From: a virus
DNA length: 38,570 nt
IMG/VR virus record: IMGVR_UViG_3300027816_000207
Coordinates: 1 to 38,570 of that record
Strand: one strand, 5' to 3'
Position numbers and translations under genes: made by a program. The notes under the pieces were generated by a model, which was given only the letters and a program-made list of their open reading frames with translations, did no database searches and had not been told where the DNA came from. Positions within the stretch are counted from its first letter, which is position 1. Each line of letters opens with the position of its first letter. Positions 14,865 through 21,768 of the stretch are shown piece by piece.

Positions 14865-14889
14865 CACCTTACTCAAATCACAGTATACT
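14861..14889 (+). promoter_or_regulatory. Sigma70 promoter, start of the early region
   Basis: TTGACA, 17 bp, TATACT, upstream of the entericidin-like gene; overlaps the stop of the 59-aa gene. Confidence 0.75.
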
Positions 14890-14921
14890 ACAAACTCCTA
14901 AGGCAACTTTGAAAGGCACAT

Positions 14922-15044
14922 ATGAAACTCGTAATAACAATTCTTACAGCATTTGCACTTACAGCTTGTGGCACCTTTGGTGGAGCAGTAAGCGGAGCTG
15001 GACAAGACCTGTCCAAAGCCGGTGAGTGGATCAGAAACCGATGA
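14922..15044 (+). CDS. Entericidin-like small lipoprotein, 40 aa
   Basis: A 40-aa frame with a lipoprotein signal: MKLVITILTAFALTACGTFG, a hydrophobic core followed by the lipobox TAC with the lipid cysteine at residue 16. The short mature part (GGAVSGAGQDLSKAGEWIRN) matches the entericidin A/B pattern of about 25 residues with Gly-rich and AG-x-D-x-xxAG spacing. Entericidins are small membrane lipoproteins implicated in toxin/antidote behaviour. AAGGCA or GAAAGG serves as ribosome binding site, and the stop overlaps the next start (ATGA). Too short for many gene finders. Confidence 0.75.
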   Translation: MKLVITILTAFALTACGTFGGAVSGAGQDLSKAGEWIRNR

Positions 15045-15325
15045 ACAAGCTCGCTATCATTGGTGCTCTAATGCTGTTATCTGGCTGTGCTTCTGCACCC
15101 CCAGAGTGGCTCAAGACAGACTCTTGTCGTTCTATTGGCTGTGGTAAGGACCTTACCTTCTATCCTAATGAGCGTGGTGGAGCCTCTAGACAAGCTCGTG
15201 ATTGGCATGGATTTGAATGGGGTAAAACTTCTAGCGCCTGTCGCCAAAACGATCCAAAATGTCAAGCCCTGCGTGAAAAAGAAATTGAGCAAAAGCAAAC
15301 TCCGTGGCATTGGAACAACAGATAA
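15041..15325 (+). CDS. Predicted lipoprotein, 94 aa
   Basis: Starts in the stop codon of the entericidin-like gene. The signal peptide MNKLAIIGALMLLSGCASAP ends in a clear lipobox (LSGC, lipid Cys16). The mature part has three further cysteines (CRSIGCGKD; SSACRQ and PKCQ) and aromatic residues; disulfides in the periplasm are likely. An upstream extension of five codons was rejected. No family is recognised. A role at the host envelope together with the preceding lipoprotein is likely, for example in superinfection exclusion or lysis control. Confidence 0.75.
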   Translation: MNKLAIIGALMLLSGCASAPPEWLKTDSCRSIGCGKDLTFYPNERGGASRQARDWHGFEWGKTSSACRQNDPKCQALREKEIEQKQTPWHWNNR

Positions 15326-15406
15326 GTCTTTTCAACAATCCAAAATTATAGCACCTTTCAAACCTAAAAGCAACCAAAATTTGGTAAACCTTTGGTAAGA
15401 AAGAGG

Positions 15407-15435
15407 TTGACTGCAACCCCTGTTGAGCATATAAT
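15407..15435 (+). promoter_or_regulatory. Sigma70 promoter
   Basis: TTGACT, 17 bp, TATAAT. An ATG (15442) lies 6 nt after the -10, i.e. at the predicted start site. Confidence 0.75.
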
Positions 15436-15467
15436 AATAATATGTTCAACGCAAGAGGGTTTCAAAA

Positions 15468-15701
15468 ATGCTTAAATTTTATGAATACAAGGGCAAGCGT
15501 TTCGCACAAGAACACGGTAATCCCTTTGACAGAGGTTCCGCTGACAGTTGGTATCACAGAGAGCGTGATCCACATTGCTGGCCTGATGGCACTTATAATG
15601 GCACTAAGGTTGGAGCACAAGACATGACTGCGGATCAGCTTGAAGCATATCACGCAGGCTATGATTATAACGAAGAATTTGGTGGCAAGAAAGAATGGTA
15701 A
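15468..15701 (+). CDS. Conserved T4-like phage protein, 77 aa
   Basis: 77 aa, MLKFYEYKGKRFAQEHGNPF at the start, then RGSADSWYHRERDPHCWPDGT and a C-terminal EAYHAGYDYNEEFGGKKEW. The Trp/His/Tyr-rich core and the GYDYNEE...KKEW end look strongly conserved and are familiar from marine T4-like phages. Ribosome binding site AGAGGG. Function unknown. Monocistronic under its own promoter. Confidence 0.8.
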   Translation: MLKFYEYKGKRFAQEHGNPFDRGSADSWYHRERDPHCWPDGTYNGTKVGAQDMTADQLEAYHAGYDYNEEFGGKKEW

Positions 15702-15709
15702 AATAGAGG

Positions 15710-15738
15710 TTGACTGTGAAGGCAGTTGACACTATAAT
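15710..15738 (+). promoter_or_regulatory. Sigma70 promoter
   Basis: TTGACT, 17 bp, TATAAT. It begins right after the stop codon of the preceding gene. Confidence 0.75.
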
Positions 15739-15768
15739 ATACTTACACTGACACACAAGGAGAGCGAT

Positions 15769-16032
15769 ATGTTTACTGTTGAAATCTACAAATTGGACAA
15801 GCGAACCAAAAAAGGCGAGCGTTTGGTATCTAAGACAGACTACGATACAGACAACCTCTCCATGCTGGAGCATACTGTCAAGCATACATGGCGAGCAAGC
15901 CAAGGCTTCCGTTACAAAATTCACGAGACTTATGTAACTCGCACCAACCTAATGGGCGGTAAGGAGTTCAAAGAACGCTATGACACTCCTTACTATTGCT
16001 CTCCTTCATCTGAATCTTACTGGAGTATGTAA
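15769..16032 (+). CDS. Hypothetical early protein, 87 aa
   Basis: 87 aa with AAGGAG upstream. Basic in the N-terminal half (YKLDKRTKKGERLVSKTDYD), with an ERYDTPYYCSPSSESYWSM tail. First of five closely packed genes sharing one promoter. No family is recognised. Confidence 0.75.
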   Translation: MFTVEIYKLDKRTKKGERLVSKTDYDTDNLSMLEHTVKHTWRASQGFRYKIHETYVTRTNLMGGKEFKERYDTPYYCSPSSESYWSM

Positions 16033-16033
16033 A

Positions 16034-16264
16034 ATGGCTAAAACAATTTTTGAAACATTCCCTGGCATTATGGTTCTTGACACTGAGCCTGTAATAATTC
16101 GTAATCCATTTTCTGGCGAAGAGTGTATGCTAGAGCCAGAGGCTGTGGCGGTTTATGATTACCTAAAAGGTTGCGAACTGATGGGCGACTATGCTACACT
16201 TCGCAAGTGCTTGGATTGGTTCATGACGAATCACCCAGACGAATATATGACGCTGTTGGACTAA
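16034..16264 (+). CDS. Hypothetical early protein, 76 aa
   Basis: ATG at 16034, one base after the previous stop. Product MAKTIFETFPGIMVLDTEPV, then a helical EPEAVAVYDYLKGCELMGDY segment that looks conserved in T4-like phages. The last 20 residues (CLDWFMTNHPDEYMTLLD) form a helix. Function unknown. Confidence 0.75.
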   Translation: MAKTIFETFPGIMVLDTEPVIIRNPFSGEECMLEPEAVAVYDYLKGCELMGDYATLRKCLDWFMTNHPDEYMTLLD

Positions 16265-16283
16265 ATGTTGAAAGGAAAACAAA

Positions 16284-16475
16284 GTGGTTTTTGAGCTCTA
16301 CGAAGTGTGGGCAGAAGATGACACGGGGCATCAAGAATTGATTGATACGACTAAAAGTCGTTCCCATGCAATGCAGTTGGCAGAACAAACGCTGGCGAGC
16401 GGATTATGGGTAATAGCCACCGTCTATCAGGAAACTGAAGACGGTGATTTAGAACTTGTGAAGGAATTTGTATAA
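16284..16475 (+). CDS. Hypothetical early protein, 63 aa (GTG start)
   Basis: GTG start supported by AAGGAAAAC upstream. The sequence MVFELYEVWAEDDTGHQELI, then a helix (SRSHAMQLAEQTLASG) and strands (LWVIATVYQETEDGDLELV), suggests a small alpha/beta fold. Overlaps the next start. Function unknown. Confidence 0.7.
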   Translation: MVFELYEVWAEDDTGHQELIDTTKSRSHAMQLAEQTLASGLWVIATVYQETEDGDLELVKEFV

Positions 16476-16747
16476 TGGCAAAGATCGTTAAAGTAATGCA
16501 CTCGGACCCAGGCCATGCGTGGCTGGCTGTGAAATTGAGCGAGATTGAAATGTTGGGCATCCAAACAGAAATCAGCACCTACTCCTATGTCAAAGGCAAG
16601 ACTGCCTACTTGGAGGAAGACTGTGATGCACCTAAGTTCATTCAAGCCATGCGAGCCAAGGGTATTGAGGTCGAAGTCAAAGACGGTGCTTGCCGCCCTC
16701 GTTCTCCAATTCGTTATTTCAAAATGTATTCTCCGGAAATTGTATGA
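16475..16747 (+). CDS. Conserved T4-like phage protein, 90 aa
   Basis: 90 aa, MAKIVKVMHSDPGHAWLAVK, then ISTYSYVKGKTAYLEEDCDAP. The HxDPGHAW and AYLEEDCD segments look highly conserved and match a small protein family common in bacteriophages. Overlaps both neighbours (TAATG and ATGA), so it is translationally coupled. No activity is known. Confidence 0.8.
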   Translation: MAKIVKVMHSDPGHAWLAVKLSEIEMLGIQTEISTYSYVKGKTAYLEEDCDAPKFIQAMRAKGIEVEVKDGACRPRSPIRYFKMYSPEIV

Positions 16748-16944
16748 GCGATACAATTAAACTTGTAGGTCTAGTTGGCCTATTGATCCTGCTCATTGTA
16801 TTCAGTCCGCTGATCACCCTCTGGGCATTGAATACTCTGTTCAACTTGGGTATCGCCTACACCATTTGGACCTGGCTTGCAACTGCATGGTTGAGTCTGG
16901 TTACCTTTGGGTCAGTGACATCAGCAATTAGCAAAAAGAATTGA
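16744..16944 (+). CDS. Small membrane protein, two transmembrane helices, 66 aa
   Basis: ATG inside the preceding stop (ATGA). Hydrophobic segments at about 8-30 (LVGLVGLLILLIVFSPLITL) and 36-58 (LGIAYTIWTWLATAWLSLVT), ending in a basic SKKN. Probably an inner-membrane protein. Function unknown. Confidence 0.75.
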   Translation: MSDTIKLVGLVGLLILLIVFSPLITLWALNTLFNLGIAYTIWTWLATAWLSLVTFGSVTSAISKKN

Positions 16945-16955
16945 GTAGATTAAGG

Positions 16956-16983
16956 TTGACAGAAATGCTGTGTGCTGTATAAT
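16956..16983 (+). promoter_or_regulatory. Sigma70 promoter for the RNA ligase
   Basis: TTGACA, 16 bp, TATAAT, 34 bp before the ligase gene. Confidence 0.75.
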
Positions 16984-17016
16984 ACAGGCATAGAACAACT
17001 GTTTTAAGGAATAAAA

Positions 17017-18045
17017 ATGCGTAAGATGGCAACTTTGCGTCGAATTGACGCTGTCAATCCTATCCCAGATGCTGACGCTATTGAAGTGGCGTCTGTAGGC
17101 GGCTGGCGTGTGGTTACTAAAAAGGGCGAGTTCGCTCCTGGTGACTTGGCCATCTACTGCGAAATTGACTCTTGGATTCCTCACGAGTTGGCTCCATTCC
17201 TATCTAAGGGCACTGAGCCTCGTGAATACGGCGGAGTTAAAGGCGAGCGTCTACGAACTGTTAAACTGCGTGGTCAAGTATCGCAAGGTTTACTGTTGCC
17301 GCTGGGCATTGGTGTGTATGACGTTAATGCTGATCTAGGTGAAGGCTCAGATGTTTCTGAACGCCTAAACATTCAGAAATGGGAAGCTCCTATTCCGGCT
17401 CAGTTGGCAGGTGAAGTGCGTGGCGTGTTTCCAGGCTTTATCCCCAAGACGGATCAAGAGCGTATCCAGAACCTTACTGCTGAATTTGCTGACTGGACTG
17501 AGCGTAAGCTACACTGGGAAGTGACTGAGAAGTTGGACGGTTCGTCAATGACTGTTTATGTGTTTGACGAAGACGAAGGTGTTTGCTCACGCAACCTAAA
17601 CCTGCGTGAAACACCAGGCAACTCACTGTGGACTGTGGCACGGCGCAATGACTTGATTGGCAAGATCCGTTCTACTGGACAGAACCTTGCGTTTCAAGGC
17701 GAGCTGATTGGTGAAGGCATCCAAGGTAACCCTTACAAGATCAAGGGCCAAGAGTTCTACCTCTTTGACATCTATGACATTGGTGCAGGCCGTTACTTGC
17801 TTCCGCTTGAAAGGCAGGCCCTTGCGGCTCGTCTGCGAGTGCTGTGTGTTCCAACGGTCGCGGCTCATGCTAACCCCTACGATACTTTGGGCATTGCAGA
17901 CATTGCTCAAATGTTAAAGTTTGCAGAAGGCAAGTCGACACTGATGAACACTACTGAACGCGAAGGATTGGTGTTCAAGGGTCACGAAGAGGCTGTATCG
18001 TTCAAAGCTATTTCAAACAAGTTTCTACTCAAAGGTGGCAACTAA
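17017..18045 (+). CDS. ATP-dependent RNA ligase, Rnl5/DRB0094-type, 342 aa
   Basis: An N-terminal OB-like domain (residues 1-125, VASVGGWRVVTKKGEFAPGD, AIYCEIDSWIP) is followed by a nucleotidyltransferase domain. Motif I is TEKLDGSSM with lysine K172 as the AMP-accepting residue; RNLNLRETP (motif Ia-like), FQGELIGEG (III), REGLVFK (IV) and SFKAISNKFLLK (V) follow in order. This layout is that of the Deinococcus DraRnl (Rnl5, DRB0094) ligase, which seals 3'-OH/5'-phosphate nicks in RNA. It probably repairs broken RNA such as tRNA during infection. Complete. It has its own promoter and is coupled to the 68-aa gene by a TAATG overlap. Confidence 0.9.
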   Translation: MRKMATLRRIDAVNPIPDADAIEVASVGGWRVVTKKGEFAPGDLAIYCEIDSWIPHELAPFLSKGTEPREYGGVKGERLRTVKLRGQVSQGLLLPLGIGVYDVNADLGEGSDVSERLNIQKWEAPIPAQLAGEVRGVFPGFIPKTDQERIQNLTAEFADWTERKLHWEVTEKLDGSSMTVYVFDEDEGVCSRNLNLRETPGNSLWTVARRNDLIGKIRSTGQNLAFQGELIGEGIQGNPYKIKGQEFYLFDIYDIGAGRYLLPLERQALAARLRVLCVPTVAAHANPYDTLGIADIAQMLKFAEGKSTLMNTTEREGLVFKGHEEAVSFKAISNKFLLKGGN

Positions 18046-18251
18046 TGGCAATGAAGTATATCAAGCCTAGTAAAATGAACTACCCACTTGAGTTAAGTGA
18101 GTCTGATATCAAACGCATCAATGCGGTGATACAAGGCAAGCTGGCTCAAAAGTGGGTTAGTTTTGAAGAGATTGAGGCATATCATGACTTGCTTTATGAT
18201 GAGATTGCCGCTAAAATACAAACACACGAGGGCAGTCTTGCCCTACAATAA
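18045..18251 (+). CDS. Hypothetical protein, 68 aa
   Basis: Starts within the ligase stop codon. MAMKYIKPSKMNYPLELSES, then helices (DIKRINAVIQGKLAQKWVSF, AYHDLLYDEIAAKIQTHEG). Coupling to the RNA ligase suggests a linked role, but no domain is recognised. Confidence 0.7.
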   Translation: MAMKYIKPSKMNYPLELSESDIKRINAVIQGKLAQKWVSFEEIEAYHDLLYDEIAAKIQTHEGSLALQ

Positions 18252-18258
18252 GGACACA

Positions 18259-18420
18259 ATGAAAAATTCTCGTTTTAGACATTGGCTCAATGAGAAATGG
18301 TTTGAGCACAAAGACGAAGTCTTATTGTATGGCGGCGAACCTTTTGCAGATTCAGGTGCATATTTTAGAAAATACAAATGGTGGCTCAAATCCATTTATC
18401 GACGAGAACATAAAAGATGA
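18259..18420 (+). CDS. Small basic phage protein, 53 aa
   Basis: ATG at 18259 with AAGGACAC upstream. MKNSRFRHWLNEKWFEHKDE, then YFRKYKWWLKSIYRREHKR; rich in Trp, Arg and Lys. It resembles a short family common in T4-like phages. Upstream in-frame sequence belongs to another frame of the 68-aa gene. Function unknown. Confidence 0.7.
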   Translation: MKNSRFRHWLNEKWFEHKDEVLLYGGEPFADSGAYFRKYKWWLKSIYRREHKR

Positions 18421-18614
18421 TGGATGACACAACACTTTGGTTTTTTGGTTCGTATGTGGTAGGCAGTGTAGTAGGGTTGATATTTGGCTATGCGGCCGGT
18501 GCCCGCAACGCTATCAGCACGACCATTGATCAATTAGTAAAAAACGGTTTTCTCCGACACCGTAAAAACAAAGACGGTGATATTGAAATTCTTAAACTTA
18601 ACCAAGAGGACTGA
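18417..18614 (+). CDS. Small membrane protein, 65 aa
   Basis: Overlaps the preceding stop (ATGA). One hydrophobic segment (FFGSYVVGSVVGLIFGYAAGAR, with repeated small-residue spacing suited to helix packing), then a cytoplasmic-looking basic tail (LRHRKNKDGDIEILKLNQED). Start at 18417 or, one codon later, at 18420. Function unknown. Confidence 0.7.
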   Translation: MMDDTTLWFFGSYVVGSVVGLIFGYAAGARNAISTTIDQLVKNGFLRHRKNKDGDIEILKLNQED

Positions 18615-18616
18615 CC

Positions 18617-19036
18617 ATGTTTGACGAAGTAAAAAGCACAGAAGACAAGATCGAATTTTATAAACGAGATATCGATAATCCACACTCAGTGAACGGATTC
18701 CGAGGCACTTGGAACTTTTCAGATCATACTCTGATTCCAAATACCCTATACGGATTTATTACTCGATATTTTGGCCAAGCCAAACTGCGTCGAATTCCGT
18801 TGGATCGTATCAACCAGATTATGAACGAAGTCTGGGAAGGCCCAGGTTCTTTGGAAAAACTATTCCGTATGGAATTGGAGATGCGCCAGTCTGGCAAGCT
18901 GATCAAATTTGATTCGAACGATTTCAAAGACAAGAAGAAAGCGGACGAAGAAGAAGAACTTGACATTCCTTTGAGTATGTTTGGCAACGAAGATTTGGAA
19001 GTGGGCAATTTTGAAAAAGAAATTGACGACAACTAA
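18617..19036 (+). CDS. Hypothetical early protein, 139 aa
   Basis: 139 aa, preceded by GAGGA. The globular N-terminal part (residues 20-100, GFRGTWNFSDHTLIPNTLYG, LRRIPLDRINQIMNEVWEGP) is followed by a very acidic tail (KKADEEEELDIPLSMFGNED). Last gene of the ligase unit. No family is recognised. Confidence 0.75.
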   Translation: MFDEVKSTEDKIEFYKRDIDNPHSVNGFRGTWNFSDHTLIPNTLYGFITRYFGQAKLRRIPLDRINQIMNEVWEGPGSLEKLFRMELEMRQSGKLIKFDSNDFKDKKKADEEEELDIPLSMFGNEDLEVGNFEKEIDDN

Positions 19037-19052
19037 TTTGGTAAAATAGTGG

Positions 19053-19081
19053 TTGACATCCTTGGTGATTGAGACTATAAT
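19053..19081 (+). promoter_or_regulatory. Sigma70 promoter
   Basis: TTGACA, 17 bp, TATAAT. An ATG lies 6 nt after the -10 (19088), in frame with the gene that follows. Confidence 0.78.
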
Positions 19082-19117
19082 TATACTATGTTCAACAGTA
19101 AAAGAGAAGGGCATTTT

Positions 19118-19408
19118 ATGAGCAATTTAGTTACCCGTGCAGTCGAACTTATCTACCAAATGGATAATGCACAGATCAACGAAGTTATCGAGGCAGTCAA
19201 ACTCAAACGTCAGCATCTAGCTCGTCAGGCGACTCGTGCAGTCATCCTAGGCGACATGGTTGAATTTGATGCTCGAGGACGCACGGTTGTGGGCAAGGTG
19301 ACCAAGGTCAACCAAAAAACTCTCCAGGTCCGCGAAGACCGCGGTGGACTTGTTTCTACCAATTGGAAAGTTACTGCAAGTCTTGTTCGTAAGGTAGAGC
19401 TGGTTTGA
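19118..19408 (+). CDS. SH3-like barrel phage protein, 96 aa
   Basis: Start at 19118 (MSNLVTRAVELIYQMDNAQI) with AGAAGGGC upstream; an in-frame ATG at the predicted transcription start (19088) would add ten residues (MFNSKREGHF). A helical N-terminus (INEVIEAVKLKRQHLA) precedes a beta barrel-like part (ILGDMVEFDARGRTVVGKVT, LQVREDR, WKVTASLVRKVEL). Similar small proteins are common in T4-like phages; binding to nucleic acid or ribosome-type partners is possible but unproven. Confidence 0.75.
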   Translation: MSNLVTRAVELIYQMDNAQINEVIEAVKLKRQHLARQATRAVILGDMVEFDARGRTVVGKVTKVNQKTLQVREDRGGLVSTNWKVTASLVRKVELV

Positions 19409-19410
19409 GC

Positions 19411-19614
19411 ATGGGTCCATATTCAGAACTCCGGCAGGCAGAACGCAGACATAGAATTCTGCAGATACTTGCCAATCCTTCGTTAAAAGAGGATGCTCGG
19501 CGTATCTGGACCCTGCATCTTGCAAGGCTTGCGACTTCAGAAGAGCAATACAATGCTCGGGTCCAGGCCACTTATTCAAAAATGATACTTGATAAAGACT
19601 TTGGAGATGAATAA
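19411..19614 (+). CDS. Hypothetical protein, 67 aa
   Basis: ATG at 19411 right after the preceding stop. Helical, Arg/Ala/Leu-rich product (MGPYSELRQAERRHRILQIL, then LKEDARRIWTLHLARLA). Ends with a TAATG overlap into the SWIM gene. Function unknown. Confidence 0.65.
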   Translation: MGPYSELRQAERRHRILQILANPSLKEDARRIWTLHLARLATSEEQYNARVQATYSKMILDKDFGDE

Positions 19615-19955
19615 TGGAGGCTGTGCGTGAAGTCACTGTTTGGAAAGTGGAATACAAGACCCCCAACCACGACTACCTACTCGACGGGGATCGAGTGGTT
19701 GCCTACAGGCCTTGGGGCACAGGCGACATCATCCCCTGCTCGGGCAAGCTCAAAATTAATCGCAGAGGCCGAAAGTTCATCAAGTTGGTTCCCAGCCCGT
19801 TCGAAGAATTTGATAAAAAAGAAAAACAGCCAATGGTGGTAGAAGTCAAAGGTAGCAAGGGTAATTCTTACTTCGTTAATCTAGAGGAAAAGACCTGCAC
19901 CTGCCCTGGCTATACTTTCCGTGGCGCTTGTAAACACATTCAGGAGGTAGCATGA
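19614..19955 (+). CDS. SWIM zinc-finger protein, 113 aa
   Basis: Residues 83-110 carry a SWIM zinc finger, CxC-x8-CxH: C95 and C97 (KTCTCPGY), C106 and H108 (GACKHIQ). SWIM fingers bind DNA or protein and are found in Swi2/Snf2 ATPases, MuDR transposases and recombination factors. The N-terminal 60 residues are basic and beta-like (WKVEYKTPNHDYLLDGDRVV). It is a free-standing small SWIM protein here. Its start overlaps the 67-aa gene and its end the 71-aa gene. Confidence 0.82.
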   Translation: MEAVREVTVWKVEYKTPNHDYLLDGDRVVAYRPWGTGDIIPCSGKLKINRRGRKFIKLVPSPFEEFDKKEKQPMVVEVKGSKGNSYFVNLEEKTCTCPGYTFRGACKHIQEVA

Positions 19956-20167
19956 GCGGATGGCACAGTAAAAAGGCAATGTCTAACCTTAGATTCAGCT
20001 GGACTCAGCCCTACTCGATTCAGCCTATTCAATATAGCCCTGTAAGCAAAGAAATGGCTGTTATCGAAGCTATTGATTGTTTGGTAGAATCGGGGTTGAC
20101 ACATCCACTCGCAGACTCTATAATTAAACGCATCACTAACAACTCTAGGAGTAATCCAAATGTTTAA
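19952..20167 (+). CDS. Hypothetical protein, 71 aa, with the next promoter inside its 3' end
   Basis: ATGA overlap with the SWIM gene. MSGWHSKKAMSNLRFSWTQP, then a helix (MAVIEAIDCLVESGLTHPLA). The last 25 codons contain a full consensus promoter for the following genes and the product ends a few bases into the next gene. Function unknown. Confidence 0.65.
   Translation: MSGWHSKKAMSNLRFSWTQPYSIQPIQYSPVSKEMAVIEAIDCLVESGLTHPLADSIIKRITNNSRSNPNV
20096..20124 (+). promoter_or_regulatory. Sigma70 promoter inside a coding region
   Basis: TTGACA, 17 bp, TATAAT within the 71-aa gene; drives the 43-aa gene and those after it. Confidence 0.7.
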
Positions 20168-20291
20168 ATTCATTGCTGGTATTGTTGTCACCCTTGCTGT
20201 GCTGTATCCTGTGGTAACCAAAGAGGTATTTGGTACTGCTGTAGATGTAACCAATTCTACTGTAATCAGTGTAATGGAGAAGGCTAAATGA
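20160..20291 (+). CDS. Small membrane or secreted protein, 43 aa
   Basis: MFKFIAGIVVTLAVLYPVVT and a polar remainder (NSTVISVMEKAK). One N-terminal hydrophobic helix that could be a membrane anchor. Ends with an ATGA overlap into the next gene. TAGGAG lies before the ATG. Function unknown. Confidence 0.65.
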   Translation: MFKFIAGIVVTLAVLYPVVTKEVFGTAVDVTNSTVISVMEKAK

Positions 20292-20560
20292 TTAAGAGTT
20301 CTACTGTATTCAAAAGAATGGTCTCTAAGAATTGGCGGCCTTTTGCAGGAGCGGCTCTGTTCGTTGCTGCCTTAACTGTTGCAAGTCGTCTTGCAGAACA
20401 TATGTTTGGGTATGATGCGTTCACCGTTTATTGGTCTTTGGCATTTGTCTGCTTTGTTGGATTCGCACTCAAGTGGAGTTACGATTGGAACAAGCTAGAG
20501 ATTCAACATGAGCAAGATCGAATACTGCGAGACCTAGGAAAACAAAATGATAAAAATTGA
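20288..20560 (+). CDS. Membrane protein, two transmembrane helices, 90 aa
   Basis: Basic N-terminus (KRMVSKNWRPF), hydrophobic segments at about 19-36 (FAGAALFVAALTVASRL) and 46-65 (VYWSLAFVCFVGFALKWSY), then a charged helical tail (KLEIQHEQDRILRDLGKQND). Probably inner membrane with both ends in the cytoplasm. Overlaps both neighbours. Confidence 0.72.
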   Translation: MIKSSTVFKRMVSKNWRPFAGAALFVAALTVASRLAEHMFGYDAFTVYWSLAFVCFVGFALKWSYDWNKLEIQHEQDRILRDLGKQNDKN

Positions 20561-20771
20561 AGATGTTGTTGCAGGCAAGAGTTATGCCTGCAAATTTAGA
20601 ATTCCTGGTCCAGGTGCCTATGAGGGCATTGGTGTGATCGTACAAAGAGATCTAACAAATAAAATGGTTCGGTTGGTCGACAAAGATACCCTTATGGGTT
20701 TCGCTGTTTCTTTTGATGATATATGGGATGTTGATGATGTCGTCTGGACCAATACTCCGCAAGAGCCCTGA
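20547..20771 (+). CDS. Hypothetical protein, 74 aa
   Basis: MIKIEDVVAGKSYACKFRIP, then GIGVIVQRDLTNKMVRLVDK. The alternation of strands suggests a small beta barrel. It overlaps the end of the membrane-protein gene by 14 nt. The strand order is like other small SH3-like phage proteins. Function unknown. Confidence 0.65.
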   Translation: MIKIEDVVAGKSYACKFRIPGPGAYEGIGVIVQRDLTNKMVRLVDKDTLMGFAVSFDDIWDVDDVVWTNTPQEP

Positions 20772-21252
20772 TCGCTACACCTTTCAAATTGAGGCTTACA
20801 AAGAACGCAAGGCTCAAGAAGGCAAGACTGCTGACAACGACGATAACACTCGTGCCATGACAGAGTTTTATGCTTCCTTTGCGAAGCGTGACGAAGATAA
20901 TGAAGCTGACCCCAAATGGCGCAAGAACAACCTTGAGTGGGATCTTCGCACCTCGGATAAACTCTGTGCCAAAGTCCTAGACGATGTGTATGCTGGCAAG
21001 CTCTACTCTGCTCTGTGCAACACTGATTGGATTCCTATTGAGGTAATCCCTTTACTGCGACAAGACCCTGACAAAGATATGTGGTCCTGCTCTTGGCGCT
21101 ATGCCGGAGGCATCGTTGCTCATATGCGTGAGAAAGGTGATTACATGGATTGGTACTGTCACGGCATGGAGGGTTTCATTGACCCTGAGATCGCGGCAGA
21201 TTTAAAAGAACTAGGTTGGCAAGGTGTCGACAGTGAAGGAGTATGGGCATAA
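20737..21252 (+). CDS. Hypothetical early protein, about 171 aa
   Basis: The frame is open from 20713; MSSGPILRKSPDRYTFQIEA at 20737 is the most likely start, overlapping the preceding gene. The middle is charged (ERKAQEGKTADNDDNTRAMT), the C-terminal half has Trp/Cys-rich segments (DKDMWSCSWRYAGGIVAHMR, GDYMDWYCHGMEGFIDPEIA). The last part appears conserved. No family is recognised. Confidence 0.7.
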   Translation: MSSGPILRKSPDRYTFQIEAYKERKAQEGKTADNDDNTRAMTEFYASFAKRDEDNEADPKWRKNNLEWDLRTSDKLCAKVLDDVYAGKLYSALCNTDWIPIEVIPLLRQDPDKDMWSCSWRYAGGIVAHMREKGDYMDWYCHGMEGFIDPEIAADLKELGWQGVDSEGVWA

Positions 21253-21647
21253 TGGATATTGGACCTTACAGTAGAAAACAGGTAATGACCACTTTTGTTC
21301 AGTGGGATGTGCCCAAAGAATATGCAGACCCGTTTTACAATTATCTTGTCTATGGGTATTCACCCGGTGGCTTTTTCACTTCTGTGCTAGCCAACGATTG
21401 GAGTGGGGCAGTCATGCGTTCGCATCCGTCCAACACTATTGAAGCTCTCAAAGCGATCACAGGTTGGATTAGAGATTATATTCCTAGCCAGGCTCGAGGC
21501 AGCTATCCAGCTGTGGAGCATTGGTGTCGACTAGACTCGGACACACGGACAAAGATACTGTTAGAACATAATCTTATCCTGCCCTCTAAGACAGAAGTGT
21601 TCAAAGCACTCAAAGGCGAATCAGCCAATGATCCGTTTTTATATTAA
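21252..21647 (+). CDS. Conserved phage protein, 131 aa
   Basis: MDIGPYSRKQVMTTFVQWDV start at the TAATG overlap; an ATG three codons earlier is also possible. The segment YGYSPGGFFTSVLANDWSGA, then VMRSHPSNTIEALKAITGWI is typical of a small protein family seen in many phages. Function unknown. Last gene of its unit, followed by a 120-bp gap with a new promoter. Confidence 0.78.
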   Translation: MDIGPYSRKQVMTTFVQWDVPKEYADPFYNYLVYGYSPGGFFTSVLANDWSGAVMRSHPSNTIEALKAITGWIRDYIPSQARGSYPAVEHWCRLDSDTRTKILLEHNLILPSKTEVFKALKGESANDPFLY

Positions 21648-21684
21648 AATGAACAAACAAATAGAGTAATGTGTTCAATTAGTA

Positions 21685-21713
21685 TTGCATTATATTTCTA
21701 GTTATAGTATAAT
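21685..21713 (+). promoter_or_regulatory. Sigma70 promoter with a weak -35
   Basis: TTGCAT, 17 bp, TATAAT before the winged-HTH gene. Confidence 0.6.
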
Positions 21714-21768
21714 AGATTGTAATGCGATAGGTTTCGCAGACAATTCTAACTTGAAAGAGGCTAATAAA

